Assembly (NCBI GenBank): GCA_964502525.1
Contig: CAZCXH010000045.1
Span: forward strand, 1-31,664
DNA from: DATLYB01 sp964502525
GTDB lineage: Bacteria; Bacteroidota; Bacteroidia; Chitinophagales; CAIOSU01
Direction: 5' to 3'
Length of the DNA stretch: 31,664 nucleotides
How positions within the stretch are numbered: position 1 is the first letter of the stretch; every line of letters starts with the position of its first letter. The notes beneath the pieces were generated by a model. It saw only the letters and a program-made list of their open reading frames with translations. It was not told where the DNA came from and searched no databases. A program made the position numbers and the translations under genes. Shown here piece by piece: positions 1 through 7,534 of this stretch.

Positions 1-2
1 TC

Positions 3-503
3 TTCCAGCCGTTTGCCAGGCGGATGAAGAAATTCAAAACTCCGGTGCCGCACGGACTGGTGCGCGAAATCGGCAAGCTGTCAGCGCCTCAATACAAAAG
101 AATCGCGATTACCATTGATTTTTCCGATGCCGATGCGCAAACCATCAATCATGCCCTGGCGCAGGGGGGAAAGGATGCGGAATACATGCTGATACACAGT
201 GTCGAATCGGCCGGGGCGATGATGATGGGCAGCGAGATTGAGGATTTTGAGACGGAAAGTGATAACGCCAACCTCAACGAATATGTGAAAAACCTTCGTG
301 AAAAAGGCTACAATGCGTTCTGCAAGCTGGGATATGGCAATCCGAAAAAATCCATTCCTGAAATAGTTAATGCTTTCAAAGCCGATTTGCTCGTGATGGG
401 CGCTCATGGCCACAGGGCGTTAAAGGATATAATTTTTGGAACTACCGTTGAGGCAGTAAGGCATGGCGTTAAAATTCCGGTGCTGGTGGTGCGGAAAGAA
501 TAA
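3..503 (+). CDS. Universal stress protein domain, C-terminal end of a larger protein cut by the window edge (possible Nramp-Usp fusion)
   Basis: The frame is open to the left edge of the window: FQPFARR is read in frame before the first Met at 24, so the gene probably starts outside. The visible part is one UspA domain (PF00582), with a first strand IAITIDFSD and near the end the ATP-binding signature G-x2-G-x9-G-[ST], seen as GAHGHRALKDIIFGT, followed by the last strand PVLVVRKE. Usp domains bind ATP in the cytoplasm. The basic stretch before the domain (RRMKKFKTPVPHGLVREIGKL) looks like a linker after a membrane segment. From memory, Bacteroidota carry Nramp-type divalent-metal transporters with such a C-terminal Usp domain, so a fusion is my inference. 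A free-standing Usp protein starting at Met 24 is the alternative. The stop is 48 bases before the next start on the same strand. Confidence 0.8.
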   Translation, partial: FQPFARRMKKFKTPVPHGLVREIGKLSAPQYKRIAITIDFSDADAQTINHALAQGGKDAEYMLIHSVESAGAMMMGSEIEDFETESDNANLNEYVKNLREKGYNAFCKLGYGNPKKSIPEIVNAFKADLLVMGAHGHRALKDIIFGTTVEAVRHGVKIPVLVVRKE

Positions 504-525
504 AAGGCGTCATCTCCGAAACTGC

Positions 526-533
526 TATCTTGC
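526..533 (+). promoter_or_regulatory. Possible Bacteroidota -7 element before the IMPase gene
   Basis: TATCTTGC lies about 18 bases before the TTG start and resembles TAnnTTTG with one position changed. I see no TTG at the expected -33 distance, so this is weak; cotranscription with the upstream gene is equally likely. Confidence 0.2.
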
Positions 534-551
534 CTGCGCAATAAGCCCCGC

Positions 552-1337
552 TTGAATCTTCAACTTCTTTGCGAAAAAACGAATGACATCGTCCTCGATG
601 CCGGTAAGTTCATCCGGGAGCAGTCGCGGCATATTCAAGAGATTGCCATTGAAGAGAAGGACGCCAACAACCTTGTGAGTTTTGTTGACCGCAAAGCCGA
701 AGAGGAGCTGGTTGGCAAACTTGGCGAACTCTTGCCTGGCGCGGGCTTCATCACAGAGGAAGATACTCCTGACGTTCGCGGCAAGGAATGGGAATGGATC
801 ATTGATCCATTGGACGGCACCACAAATTTTCTTTATGGCGTGCCGTGTTTTTCTATCAGCGTGGGGCTGAGGAGGGATGAGAAATTGGTGGCGGGTGTCA
901 TTTATGAAATCAATCAAAACGAACTTTTCTTCGCATGGGAAAAAGGCAGCGCCTGGCTCAACAACAGGCGAATTCAGGTGTCATCAAGGAAAACACTGAA
1001 GGAGAGCCTTCTGTCAACAGGATTCCCCTTCCGTGATTTTGCCAATCTTGAAAAATACCTTCAGGTATTCAGCTATTTCATGCGCCACACCCGCGGCATC
1101 CGAAGGTTCGGCTCTGCTGCTGCGGATTTGGCTTATGTCGCCTGCGGACGTTATGACGGATTTTTTGAATACAATCTCAACCCATGGGATGTTGCTGCCG
1201 GAGCCATCATCGTGAAAGAAGCAGGCGGCATGGTATCGGATTTTAAAGGCGGGGAAAATTATTTGTTCGGGGGAAAAATAATCGCCTCCAATTCAATCAT
1301 CGCCAATGATCTCCAGCGTGCACTGAGCGATATGTAG
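552..1337 (+). CDS. Inositol monophosphatase family protein (SuhB/CysQ-like)
   Basis: A Mg2+-dependent, Li+-sensitive-type phosphatase of 261 residues, the normal family length. All family signatures are visible: Glu70 in GFITEED, motif A DPLDGTTNF at residues 85-93 (Asp85, Leu87 and Asp88 as metal ligands), and motif B WDVAAGAIIVKEAGG near residue 210. The cytoplasmic substrate may be inositol-1-phosphate, another sugar phosphate or PAP; sequence alone does not decide between them. The start is TTG at 552: the frame is closed by the TAA of the preceding gene at 501-503 and has no ATG before the conserved N-terminal helix. The gene converges on galE, whose stop is 17 bases away, leaving no room for a separate terminator. 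Confidence 0.9.
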   Translation: MNLQLLCEKTNDIVLDAGKFIREQSRHIQEIAIEEKDANNLVSFVDRKAEEELVGKLGELLPGAGFITEEDTPDVRGKEWEWIIDPLDGTTNFLYGVPCFSISVGLRRDEKLVAGVIYEINQNELFFAWEKGSAWLNNRRIQVSSRKTLKESLLSTGFPFRDFANLEKYLQVFSYFMRHTRGIRRFGSAAADLAYVACGRYDGFFEYNLNPWDVAAGAIIVKEAGGMVSDFKGGENYLFGGKIIASNSIIANDLQRALSDM

Positions 1338-1354
1338 AGCGGAAGTATCAGCGT

Positions 1355-2377
1355 TCATCTTCCTGCAAGCTTCAACTCCCATTTCCAGGCGGTGCTCATC
1401 ATGTCGTCAATATTGCGTTTGGGAATCCAGCCGAGCAGTTGGCGCGCCTTGGCATTGTTGGCATAAATGGATTCCACATCACCCTTGCGCCTGAGACCTA
1501 ATTCGTAGTTGAGCTTCACACCGCTTACTTTTTCAAACGCTTTGATGGCTTCGATAACAGTTATGCCCTCGCCAGTTCCGAGATTGAACACCTCGCTGTT
1601 GGATTTATTCTTCCCGTCAATTAAATATCCCAGCGCAAGCGTGTGAGCGCGAGCAATATCCATCACATGAATGTAATCCCGGATGCAGGATCCATCGCGG
1701 GTGTTGTAGTCGCTGCCATGCACGAACATCTTCTCCCGCTTGCCGATGGCGGTCTGCGTGATGATGGGAACAAGATTCTCCGGTTTCTCAACGGCATGCT
1801 CTCCAATGCTGGCTGATTCATGCGCGCCAACGGGATTGAAGTAACGGAGTGAAATGAATTGTGTCGCAGGGACTGCCCTGCTGAAATCACGAATCATAGC
1901 CTCGCCCATTTGCTTGGTTCGCGCATAGGGTGATTCGGGTTCCGGCATCGGAGTTTCCTCAGTGACAGGCAGCGATGGCGGATTGCCGTAAACGGAACAG
2001 GATGACGAGAAAACAAAAAACGGAATTTTGAATTCCTCCACGCATTTTAAAAGGTTGATAAGCGAGGCGAGGTTGTTATGAAAATACCTTAGCGGATGCT
2101 CAACCGATTCCGGCACAGTTTTGAAAGCGGCAAAGTGGATGATGCCGTTGAGGTCGGGATTACTCCGAAAAATCTCGCGCACTCTTTCCAGCTCGCACAA
2201 GTCAATCACATAGTTCTTTACGTCCTGCCCGGAGATTTTTTTGATGCCTTCGAGATACTTTGTCGTTCCGCGGGAAAGGTTATCCACCGACAGGACATCG
2301 AATTGGTTTTCGAGCAAATCCACAACGGTGTGAGCACCGATGTATCCGCAGCCGCCTGTAACTAAAACTTTGGACAT
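1355..2377 (-). CDS. galE: UDP-glucose 4-epimerase
   Basis: Extended short-chain dehydrogenase of 340 residues that interconverts UDP-glucose and UDP-galactose using bound NAD+. The N-terminal Rossmann motif TGGCGYIGAH, the Ser region FSSSCSVYG, the catalytic Tyr-x3-Lys in YARTKQMGE and the GalE-type RYFNPVGAH are all present. I chose ATG at 2377 because the Rossmann strand SKVLVTGG follows directly. A TTG-initiated frame could add 25 residues, but that extension is encoded by the repeat element at 2379-2456 and has no family counterpart. It is the last gene of the rfbA-SDR-galE run, making sugar nucleotides for surface glycans. Its start codon lies one base beyond the arm of the stem-loop, so initiation may be affected by folding. 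Confidence 0.95.
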   Translation of the reverse strand: MSKVLVTGGCGYIGAHTVVDLLENQFDVLSVDNLSRGTTKYLEGIKKISGQDVKNYVIDLCELERVREIFRSNPDLNGIIHFAAFKTVPESVEHPLRYFHNNLASLINLLKCVEEFKIPFFVFSSSCSVYGNPPSLPVTEETPMPEPESPYARTKQMGEAMIRDFSRAVPATQFISLRYFNPVGAHESASIGEHAVEKPENLVPIITQTAIGKREKMFVHGSDYNTRDGSCIRDYIHVMDIARAHTLALGYLIDGKNKSNSEVFNLGTGEGITVIEAIKAFEKVSGVKLNYELGLRRKGDVESIYANNAKARQLLGWIPKRNIDDMMSTAWKWELKLAGR

Positions 2378-2378
2378 T

Positions 2379-2456
2379 TGGTTTGTAGTTTGTTGTTCGT
2401 AGTTTGTCGTTGAAGTAATCATGGTTATATAACTACGAACAACAAACGACAAACCA
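2379..2456. repeat. Word-palindrome element A (26-nt arms), directly before galE
   Basis: The arms are 2379-2404 and 2431-2456, with a 26-nt loop. They pair at 25 of 26 positions; only 2387/2448 fails. The inner 17 bases (gtttgttgttcgtagtt and its complement) are perfect. The arms are built from repeats of the word GTTTGT(C/T)GTT. The right arm shares 20 identical bases (2435-2454) with element F at 29968-29987. The element fills the space between the SDR stop and the galE start. Confidence 0.85.
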
Positions 2457-2465
2457 CAAACAGCT

Positions 2466-3401
2466 TTACTTTATCCATCCCGACTCAATCACTTTCTTAA
2501 TACCTTTCTCCATCGGCAAAATATCACGCCCAAGCAATGTTTTCATCTTCGTAATGTCGGGCACCCTTCGAAGCATATCGCCCTCTTTCAACGGAGGCAG
2601 GTGGATGATCTTTGATTTTGATTTTGTGATTTTGATGACTGCTTTCGCCAGATCCAGCACAGTTATCTCCACATCGCTGCCGATGTTCACAGTGTCGTTT
2701 ACATACAAATCATCATACAGCGCTTTCGTAGTGGCGGCAACATTGTCATCAATATAGCAGAATGTTCTTTTTTGCGCACCATCGCCATAAATCGTTATGG
2801 CCTCATTTCTCAACGCAAAGTGAATAAAGCGCGACATGACAAAGTCCGTGCTTTGTTTGGGGCCGTAAGTGTTGAAAAATCTGAAAATAGTGTAATCCAA
2901 ATCGTATTCCGTCTTGTAAGAGCGGCAGAATGCTTCCCCCACGTTTTTCACCACAGCATACGGCAGGCGGGAGTTGAGCGGAGTGGTGTATTCGTTTTGC
3001 GGCAGCGAGGTAGGTTCGCCATAAACCTCCGATGATGACGCGAAAAACACGCGCTTCACCCCGGTATTCTTGCTGAGTTTGAGAACATGCTGAATTCCCT
3101 GGATGTCGTTCAATACCATCACCGGGTGCGCCAGGGTGCGCTGCACGCCTACCACAGCAGCATAGTGAAACACGTAATCAAATGCATACGAACCCATCAG
3201 CGGATGAATATCGAGCCAGTCGTTCACATCGCATTTGATGAACTTCCAATTTTTCTTTTTTGAGATCGGGAGGCGGTCATTCGTGCCGGTGAGGAAATTA
3301 TCAATCGCCACCACGAAGTTGTCATCGTTTTCTATCAACTTCTCCGCAAGGCAGCTTGCGATGAAGCCCGCTCCTCCTGTAACAAGTATTTTGCGTTTCA
3401 C
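2466..3401 (-). CDS. NAD-dependent epimerase/dehydratase, UDP-glucuronate decarboxylase-like
   Basis: Extended SDR of 311 residues. It has the Rossmann motif TGGAGFIAS, in which the third Gly of GxxGxxG is Ala, the active-site stretch FASSSEVYGEP and catalytic YAVVK. The C-terminal half has RFFNTYGP, IYGDGAQKRTFCYIDD and RRVPDITKMK, closest in my memory to UDP-xylose synthases (UXS) and related UDP-sugar epimerases. The exact reaction on a nucleotide sugar cannot be fixed from sequence. The start is GTG at 3401: an in-frame TAA lies a few codons upstream and the Rossmann strand begins at residue 4. It lies between rfbA and galE on the same strand, separated from each by a stem-loop repeat, which suggests one transcript for surface polysaccharide precursors. 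Confidence 0.88.
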   Translation of the reverse strand: MKRKILVTGGAGFIASCLAEKLIENDDNFVVAIDNFLTGTNDRLPISKKKNWKFIKCDVNDWLDIHPLMGSYAFDYVFHYAAVVGVQRTLAHPVMVLNDIQGIQHVLKLSKNTGVKRVFFASSSEVYGEPTSLPQNEYTTPLNSRLPYAVVKNVGEAFCRSYKTEYDLDYTIFRFFNTYGPKQSTDFVMSRFIHFALRNEAITIYGDGAQKRTFCYIDDNVAATTKALYDDLYVNDTVNIGSDVEITVLDLAKAVIKITKSKSKIIHLPPLKEGDMLRRVPDITKMKTLLGRDILPMEKGIKKVIESGWIK

Positions 3402-3423
3402 GTCCTCGTGGTTTACGATTTAC

Positions 3424-3478
3424 GGTTTACCTGTTTACGGTTCAATGGAGTGCTATTGAAAACCGTAAACGTATAACC
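3424..3478. repeat. Word-palindrome element B (GTTTACGG words) between rfbA and the SDR gene
   Basis: The core arms gtttacggtt (3433-3442) and aaccgtaaac (3461-3470) pair perfectly. They extend inward through caat/attg (3443-3446 with 3455-3458) and outward through tac/gta and ggtt/aacc, giving 21 pairs with small bulges and an 8-nt loop. Further copies of the word TTTACG continue to 3411. The word resembles that of element G at 23794-23898. It may act as an mRNA-stabilising or attenuating hairpin between cotranscribed genes. Confidence 0.8.
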
Positions 3479-3487
3479 TGCAAACAT

Positions 3488-4357
3488 TTAAAATCTTTCT
3501 TCAAGTATGCTCATTAAATATTGTCCATATCCGCTTTTCATCAAAGGTTTGGCGAGACCTTCCAGCTTTTGCTTTGAGATGAAGCCTTGCCTGTAAGCGA
3601 TTTCCTCAATACACCCCACTTTCAATCCCTGCCGCTGCTCGATGAGCTGGACAAATTGCGAAGCCTGCATCAGCGAATCGAAAGTGCCGGTATCAAGCCA
3701 GGCAGTTCCGCGACTCAGAATTTTCACATTCAACTTTCCGCGTTGAAGGTAATGCTTATTTACGTCAGTGATTTCATATTCTCCGCGCGGACTTGGCTTC
3801 AGGTTTTTCGCAATGGTTACTACCTCGTTGTCGTAATAGTATAAGCCGGGCACCGCATAATTCGATTTTGGCTTTTGCGGCTTTTCCTCAATGGAAAGGG
3901 CTTTTTTATTTTCATCAAAATCAACCACGCCATATCTCTCAGGGTCAGAAACATGATACGCGAAGATGATGCCGCCATCGGGATTGCTGCATTCCTTCAG
4001 CAGTTTTTCCATGCCGCTGCCGTAGAAAATATTATCACCGAGTATCAGGCATGCTTTGTCGTTCCCGATAAATTTTTCGCCAATCACGAATGCCTGCGCG
4101 AGACCATTGGGGACTTCCTGCCTGGCGTAAGAAAATCTGCAACCGAGATTTTCACCGCCTCCAAGCAGTTTTTCAAAATGAGGCAAATCATGCGGGGTAG
4201 AAATCACCAGAACCTCGCGGATACCCGACATCATCAGCACCGACAGCGGATAATAGATCATCGGCTTGTCGTAAATCGGCATAATCTGCTTGCTGATGGC
4301 GAAAGTGATGGGATGCAACCGCGTTCCTGAGCCGCCTGCGAGGATGATTCCTTTCAA
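3488..4357 (-). CDS. rfbA: Glucose-1-phosphate thymidylyltransferase
   Basis: Cytoplasmic nucleotidyltransferase of 289 residues, the standard RfbA/RmlA length, making dTDP-glucose from dTTP and glucose-1-phosphate. It has the N-terminal signature LAGGSGTRLHPIT, the PIYDKPMIYYPLS segment, LILGDNIFYG with the metal-binding Asp, IEEKPQKPKS, and TAWLDTGTFDSLMQAS. The start is TTG at 4357: the conserved strand KGIILAGG follows at once and no ATG is available. The usual rfbB, rfbC and rfbD partners are not in the window, so either they lie elsewhere or dTDP-glucose serves another route. It is the first gene of a three-gene minus-strand run with a good promoter 18 bases upstream. Confidence 0.95.
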   Translation of the reverse strand: MKGIILAGGSGTRLHPITFAISKQIMPIYDKPMIYYPLSVLMMSGIREVLVISTPHDLPHFEKLLGGGENLGCRFSYARQEVPNGLAQAFVIGEKFIGNDKACLILGDNIFYGSGMEKLLKECSNPDGGIIFAYHVSDPERYGVVDFDENKKALSIEEKPQKPKSNYAVPGLYYYDNEVVTIAKNLKPSPRGEYEITDVNKHYLQRGKLNVKILSRGTAWLDTGTFDSLMQASQFVQLIEQRQGLKVGCIEEIAYRQGFISKQKLEGLAKPLMKSGYGQYLMSILEERF

Positions 4358-4374
4358 TGGATGAAAATTTTTGC

Positions 4375-4403
4375 CAAAAATAAAGAATTAGCAGGCGCTG
4401 CAA
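4375..4403 (-). promoter_or_regulatory. Bacteroidota-type promoter for rfbA
   Basis: On the minus strand, TTG (4401-4403) is followed after exactly 18 bases by TATTTTTG (4375-4382), a full match to the -7 consensus TAnnTTTG. A transcript would start near 4368, leaving a leader of only about 10 bases before the TTG start codon. Confidence 0.6.
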
Positions 4404-4427
4404 GGAGCGGATTTTCCAACGGGTGTT

Positions 4428-5648
4428 TTATCCTGCTTTTTGCCTTCGAGAAGAGGTTATCTTAATTCCAAGATGAAAGCTCACGGTAAACGCGTTCAAG
4501 CCGTCTGACCGGAAATAATTCGCATACCTGATCCCTAAATAGTTGAATTGCAATTTTTTTTCTTGCTTTAATTGGGCAATTCCCGAATGGGGCGAGTAAC
4601 CCAACCCTATTCCGACTTTGTGATCGGAAAAGGACGACAAGTCAAAATCGGAAGTATAGTACAACGCATCAGGCTCATGTTGCGCGTATTCCCTGAAATA
4701 ATCAGATGCGCTTTGTGAATGGAAACGGTAAAACGGTGATATGGAGAAGGCGGACTGAATCGTAAACGGCAATTCGATATTGAACGTGTGGGCAATGATT
4801 CCGAAATTGTCATAATAAAACCGGTAGTAAAAACGGGTTGTCAAAAAATCAGTGAGAGCGCAGTTCATGCGAACTCCGCAGGGAAACTTCACACGGCTTG
4901 CCGGAAGCTTCTCTATACGTGGCAAATCAGCGCCTTTGAAATAAACGCGATGAAAGGGAGTTGAGAGCAAACCGTTTTGATAAACGAAATCGGTCGTAAT
5001 TGCAGCCTGCAATCTTTTAGTGAAGACATGCGAGTAGGTTATGGATGCGCTGATTGTTCTGCGCTTGTCGGTGGTCACGTCCTTGTAAGCTGTCGCACGC
5101 AATTCGTCTGGAAAAATCAACTGCCAGGCATCGAAGTAAGTCATGGCCAGCAGCGCAAATTCACGATTGTTGCCTTCGGATGATTTTATCCATCTGAAGC
5201 CTATCGAACCGGAGATGTAGTCAGATTCCACCGAGCCGCCCGCCAGCAGGCCCGCGCTGCTGCTCTTCTGAAAATTTTTCCTGGTGTAGGCAAGGTCAAT
5301 CTGCGAATGGGCGTCCTTGCTGGAAGCTGACGACATGTTTTCATTGATGCGATCGGTGGATGCTGAGGAATAATAATTGACATGCACACTCACCGACAAA
5401 TCCTGAGCGCTGTCAAGCGGAACGTTGAGGATGATTTTTGAGGCGTAGTCCTGAAGGCGCTCTGTGCCGATGCCGCCTGTCACTGCCGAATGGTTGCCGT
5501 CCTGGTCGTAATAGCTGAATAAAAAGTTGACGTCAATTTCTTTCTTTGGTTCCTGTCCGGCAGGTTGCATAGAGTCCGTGATTGAAATTTCCTGTGCCTG
5601 CAGCGAAAAAGAAATGCAAAGAGCAAGGATGTTCAGTTGCAGCCGCAT
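4428..5648 (-). CDS. DUF3570 outer-membrane protein
   Basis: A 406-residue protein with a signal peptide (residues 1-19, cleavage after SLQAQ or nearby) and then alternating amphipathic strands rich in aromatic residues, many with strong Tyr/Phe girdles (RFYYRFYYDNFG, ISPFYRFHSQSA), ending FHLGIKIT. This is the DUF3570 family of predicted beta-barrels, which in many genomes sits beside a DUF4266 lipoprotein and an ApbE flavin transferase, exactly as here. The function is not established; a pore or export partner for the DUF4266 protein is a guess. Its ATG lies 16 bases inside the preceding gene, so translation is probably coupled. It is the last gene of the run starting at nadB. Confidence 0.85.
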   Translation of the reverse strand: MRLQLNILALCISFSLQAQEISITDSMQPAGQEPKKEIDVNFLFSYYDQDGNHSAVTGGIGTERLQDYASKIILNVPLDSAQDLSVSVHVNYYSSASTDRINENMSSASSKDAHSQIDLAYTRKNFQKSSSAGLLAGGSVESDYISGSIGFRWIKSSEGNNREFALLAMTYFDAWQLIFPDELRATAYKDVTTDKRRTISASITYSHVFTKRLQAAITTDFVYQNGLLSTPFHRVYFKGADLPRIEKLPASRVKFPCGVRMNCALTDFLTTRFYYRFYYDNFGIIAHTFNIELPFTIQSAFSISPFYRFHSQSASDYFREYAQHEPDALYYTSDFDLSSFSDHKVGIGLGYSPHSGIAQLKQEKKLQFNYLGIRYANYFRSDGLNAFTVSFHLGIKITSSRRQKAG

Positions 5649-5896
5649 CCCCCGCCTGTTTGTCCGCCATTGGCTCCCGATGCGCCTTCGCGGTATGTTT
5701 CGATGCTGATTTCAAATTGTTCAATAATCGTCTCCCGCAACTGCATTTCTTCTCTGCTGAGATACATTTTTTCATAGCCTTTGATCGAGGCGCAACTGCT
5801 CGCCAGCAGTAAAAGTCCATAGACGATGGCTAATAGTCCGCAGTTTGCAGAAGCGCTTAAAATTGAATGTTGGTTAAGCAAGGTTTCTCTGATCAT
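5633..5896 (-). CDS. DUF4266 small lipoprotein with Gly/Cys tail
   Basis: An 87-residue protein. A hydrophobic segment GLLAIVYGLLLLASSC ends in a lipobox, so Cys35 is likely lipidated and the protein tethered in the periplasm. The mature part is about 50 residues, starts ASIKGYEKMYLS, and ends in YREGASGANGG followed by a Gly-rich GGGCGCN C-terminus with two Cys. The family (DUF4266) is known only from its association with DUF3570 and ApbE. The segment EGASGAN resembles the flavin-attachment motif D-x-x-[ST]-G-A-[TS] of ApbE substrates, but the last, accepting position is Asn, so modification is speculative. The start overlaps the apbE stop by 4 bases, and the end overlaps the DUF3570 gene by 16. 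Confidence 0.82.
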   Translation of the reverse strand: MIRETLLNQHSILSASANCGLLAIVYGLLLLASSCASIKGYEKMYLSREEMQLRETIIEQFEISIETYREGASGANGGQTGGGCGCN

Positions 5897-6903
5897 TTTT
5901 CCTTCGCTGAATAATAGTTCAACTGAATGCCAGAGGTTGTTACAATTTCATCCTTATCGTTCACGATGATGCACTCAACTCCATTTAGTTTTTCTACCAA
6001 CGCAATGCCTTCTTCCTTTCCAAGCACAAATACGGCAGTGTCAAGCGCATCAGCCAGTTCGGCATCGGGGCAAACTATGGTGACGCTTTTTAATCCCGCT
6101 GCAGGATATCCTGTACGCGGGTCAATCACATGACCATACCTCATGCCATTACTCATAAAATATTTTTCATAATTGCCGGATGTGGTGATGGCAATGTCAT
6201 CCGCCTTCAGCCAGGCGATATGTTCCCTCGGATTTTTAGGGTTGCCGATTCCCACCTCCCAGTCTTTGCCATCATCCCTTTTTCCCCAGGCTAGTATATC
6301 ACCCGAAGCGTTCACCACGCCATTTTCAATTCCCGTTTTTAACATCACCTCTTTCGCGCGGTTAGCGGCATAGCCCTGTCCGATTCCGCCAAAGCCTATT
6401 TTCATTCCTTTTTCCGGCAGGAAAACTGTTTTGTAAGTTTCGTCCATGATGATGTTCCTGAATCCTACTTTTTGCTTCCACTCGCTGACATGTTCTTTTG
6501 AAGGCAGCGGGTGCTCCTGCTTGTCAAATTTGTAAATGTTATTCATCGGTGCGAACGTAATGTCGAATGCTCCGTCCGTAAGCAGGGAAACTTTGATGCT
6601 CCTGAAAATCAGATCGAAGAGTTCAATGCTGACGGATACCGGCCGGACACCTGCATTGTCGTTGATCCTGCTCGTTTCCGAATCCGGTTTCCATTCAGAT
6701 ATGAGGTTTTCAATGCGGGAGATTTCCGCAATGGCGGCCTTCACCGCTTTTTTGCATAGCACTGAATCCTCATGAACTGCCGTGATTTCAAAGCGGTCGC
6801 CCATGAGAATAAGTTCGCGGTGGTGGAGCCGGGGCCGGGTGAAACCATCAGAAAAAAACAAACTGAAAAAAACAATAAACAATGCAGAGCCTTTATATCG
6901 CAT
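5893..6903 (-). CDS. apbE: FAD:protein FMN transferase (ApbE family), exported
   Basis: A 336-residue protein with a Sec-type signal sequence (FIVFFSLFFSDGF, no lipobox), so it acts in the periplasm. ApbE enzymes split FAD and attach FMN to a Thr or Ser of partner proteins, needing Mg2+. Family features are present: the start of the domain ELILMGDRFEITA, SEWKPDSETSRIN, TDGAFDITFAPM, GGIGQGYAANRA, VNASGDILAWGKR, TSGNYEKYF, HVIDPRTGYPAAG and the metal-site stretch DALDTAVFVLG. The usual K of GKGYA is Gln here (GQGYA). It overlaps both neighbours (11 bases upstream, 4 downstream). No NqrC, RnfG or other recognised FMN-binding substrate lies in the window; the DUF4266 protein is the nearest candidate. 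Confidence 0.92.
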   Translation of the reverse strand: MRYKGSALFIVFFSLFFSDGFTRPRLHHRELILMGDRFEITAVHEDSVLCKKAVKAAIAEISRIENLISEWKPDSETSRINDNAGVRPVSVSIELFDLIFRSIKVSLLTDGAFDITFAPMNNIYKFDKQEHPLPSKEHVSEWKQKVGFRNIIMDETYKTVFLPEKGMKIGFGGIGQGYAANRAKEVMLKTGIENGVVNASGDILAWGKRDDGKDWEVGIGNPKNPREHIAWLKADDIAITTSGNYEKYFMSNGMRYGHVIDPRTGYPAAGLKSVTIVCPDAELADALDTAVFVLGKEEGIALVEKLNGVECIIVNDKDEIVTTSGIQLNYYSAKEK

Positions 6904-7534
6904 ACCTCAATCCAGCGTTAATATTCAAATTAAACAACTGATGCTTCTCTCCATCGCGCGCATCTTCATTGCCCCATATCCTCATCATTTGCAGGGAAGG
7001 GCGCAACACCAGGAATAAATTTTTTGCCAGCGAGATCTGGTTGCTTGCGCCTGCTTCAAAGAAGATGCTGAAACCCATCTGTTCAGAGCGGGGATGAATG
7101 GTATCAATAAGGAAGCTACCGACTTTCACGCTCGGACTGAACAGGAATTTCTTTCCGTTATACAGATCATATTCGGATAAAACATAGTATTGAAAGAATT
7201 GCACATTTCTTAACGCAATGGGGTACTTGGAATAATTGTACTGTGAGTGCTCCCCCGCAAGCATATCGTTATCAAGGAAGAAAACCAGCTTTGCCCCCGG
7301 ACCGATTGCCCACCTGTTGATTTTGAAAATCACGTCCACCTCGGTATTGATAAACGCGCGGGTGCTGGTATGATCCCATCCGAGATGCCCAGAATTGTCT
7401 TCAGCCTCTCCCTTGTCGTAGTTCCACCAGCCCGATCCTGCGCCTGCAGAAAGTTCAAACAGCGCAGTTTTTTGAGAAATGCACCTGATTGGCGCAAGTA
7501 TCACAATGACCATTATCATTTGCCAGCGTATCAT
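6893..7534 (-). CDS. Predicted outer-membrane beta-barrel protein, unknown function
   Basis: A 213-residue protein. The signal peptide MIRWQMIMVIVILAPIRCIS is followed by mature Q-K-T-A-L-F. The rest alternates hydrophobic and polar residues with aromatic belts (WAIGPGAKLVFFLDND, FQYYVLSEYDLY) and ends LNINAGLRYAI, the terminal strand pattern of small Bacteroidota barrels. I do not recognise the family. It is locked into an operon: its ATG overlaps the nadB stop by 4 bases and its stop overlaps apbE by 11, so it probably belongs to the ApbE/DUF4266/DUF3570 system rather than to NAD synthesis. A periplasmic beta-rich protein is the alternative. Confidence 0.7.
   Translation of the reverse strand: MIRWQMIMVIVILAPIRCISQKTALFELSAGAGSGWWNYDKGEAEDNSGHLGWDHTSTRAFINTEVDVIFKINRWAIGPGAKLVFFLDNDMLAGEHSQYNYSKYPIALRNVQFFQYYVLSEYDLYNGKKFLFSPSVKVGSFLIDTIHPRSEQMGFSIFFEAGASNQISLAKNLFLVLRPSLQMMRIWGNEDARDGEKHQLFNLNINAGLRYAI

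Noticed and set aside
2378..2452. N-terminal extension of GalE by 25 residues from a TTG start
   Set aside because: It is encoded by the repeat element, has no place in the GalE fold, and the ATG at 2377 starts exactly before the Rossmann strand.
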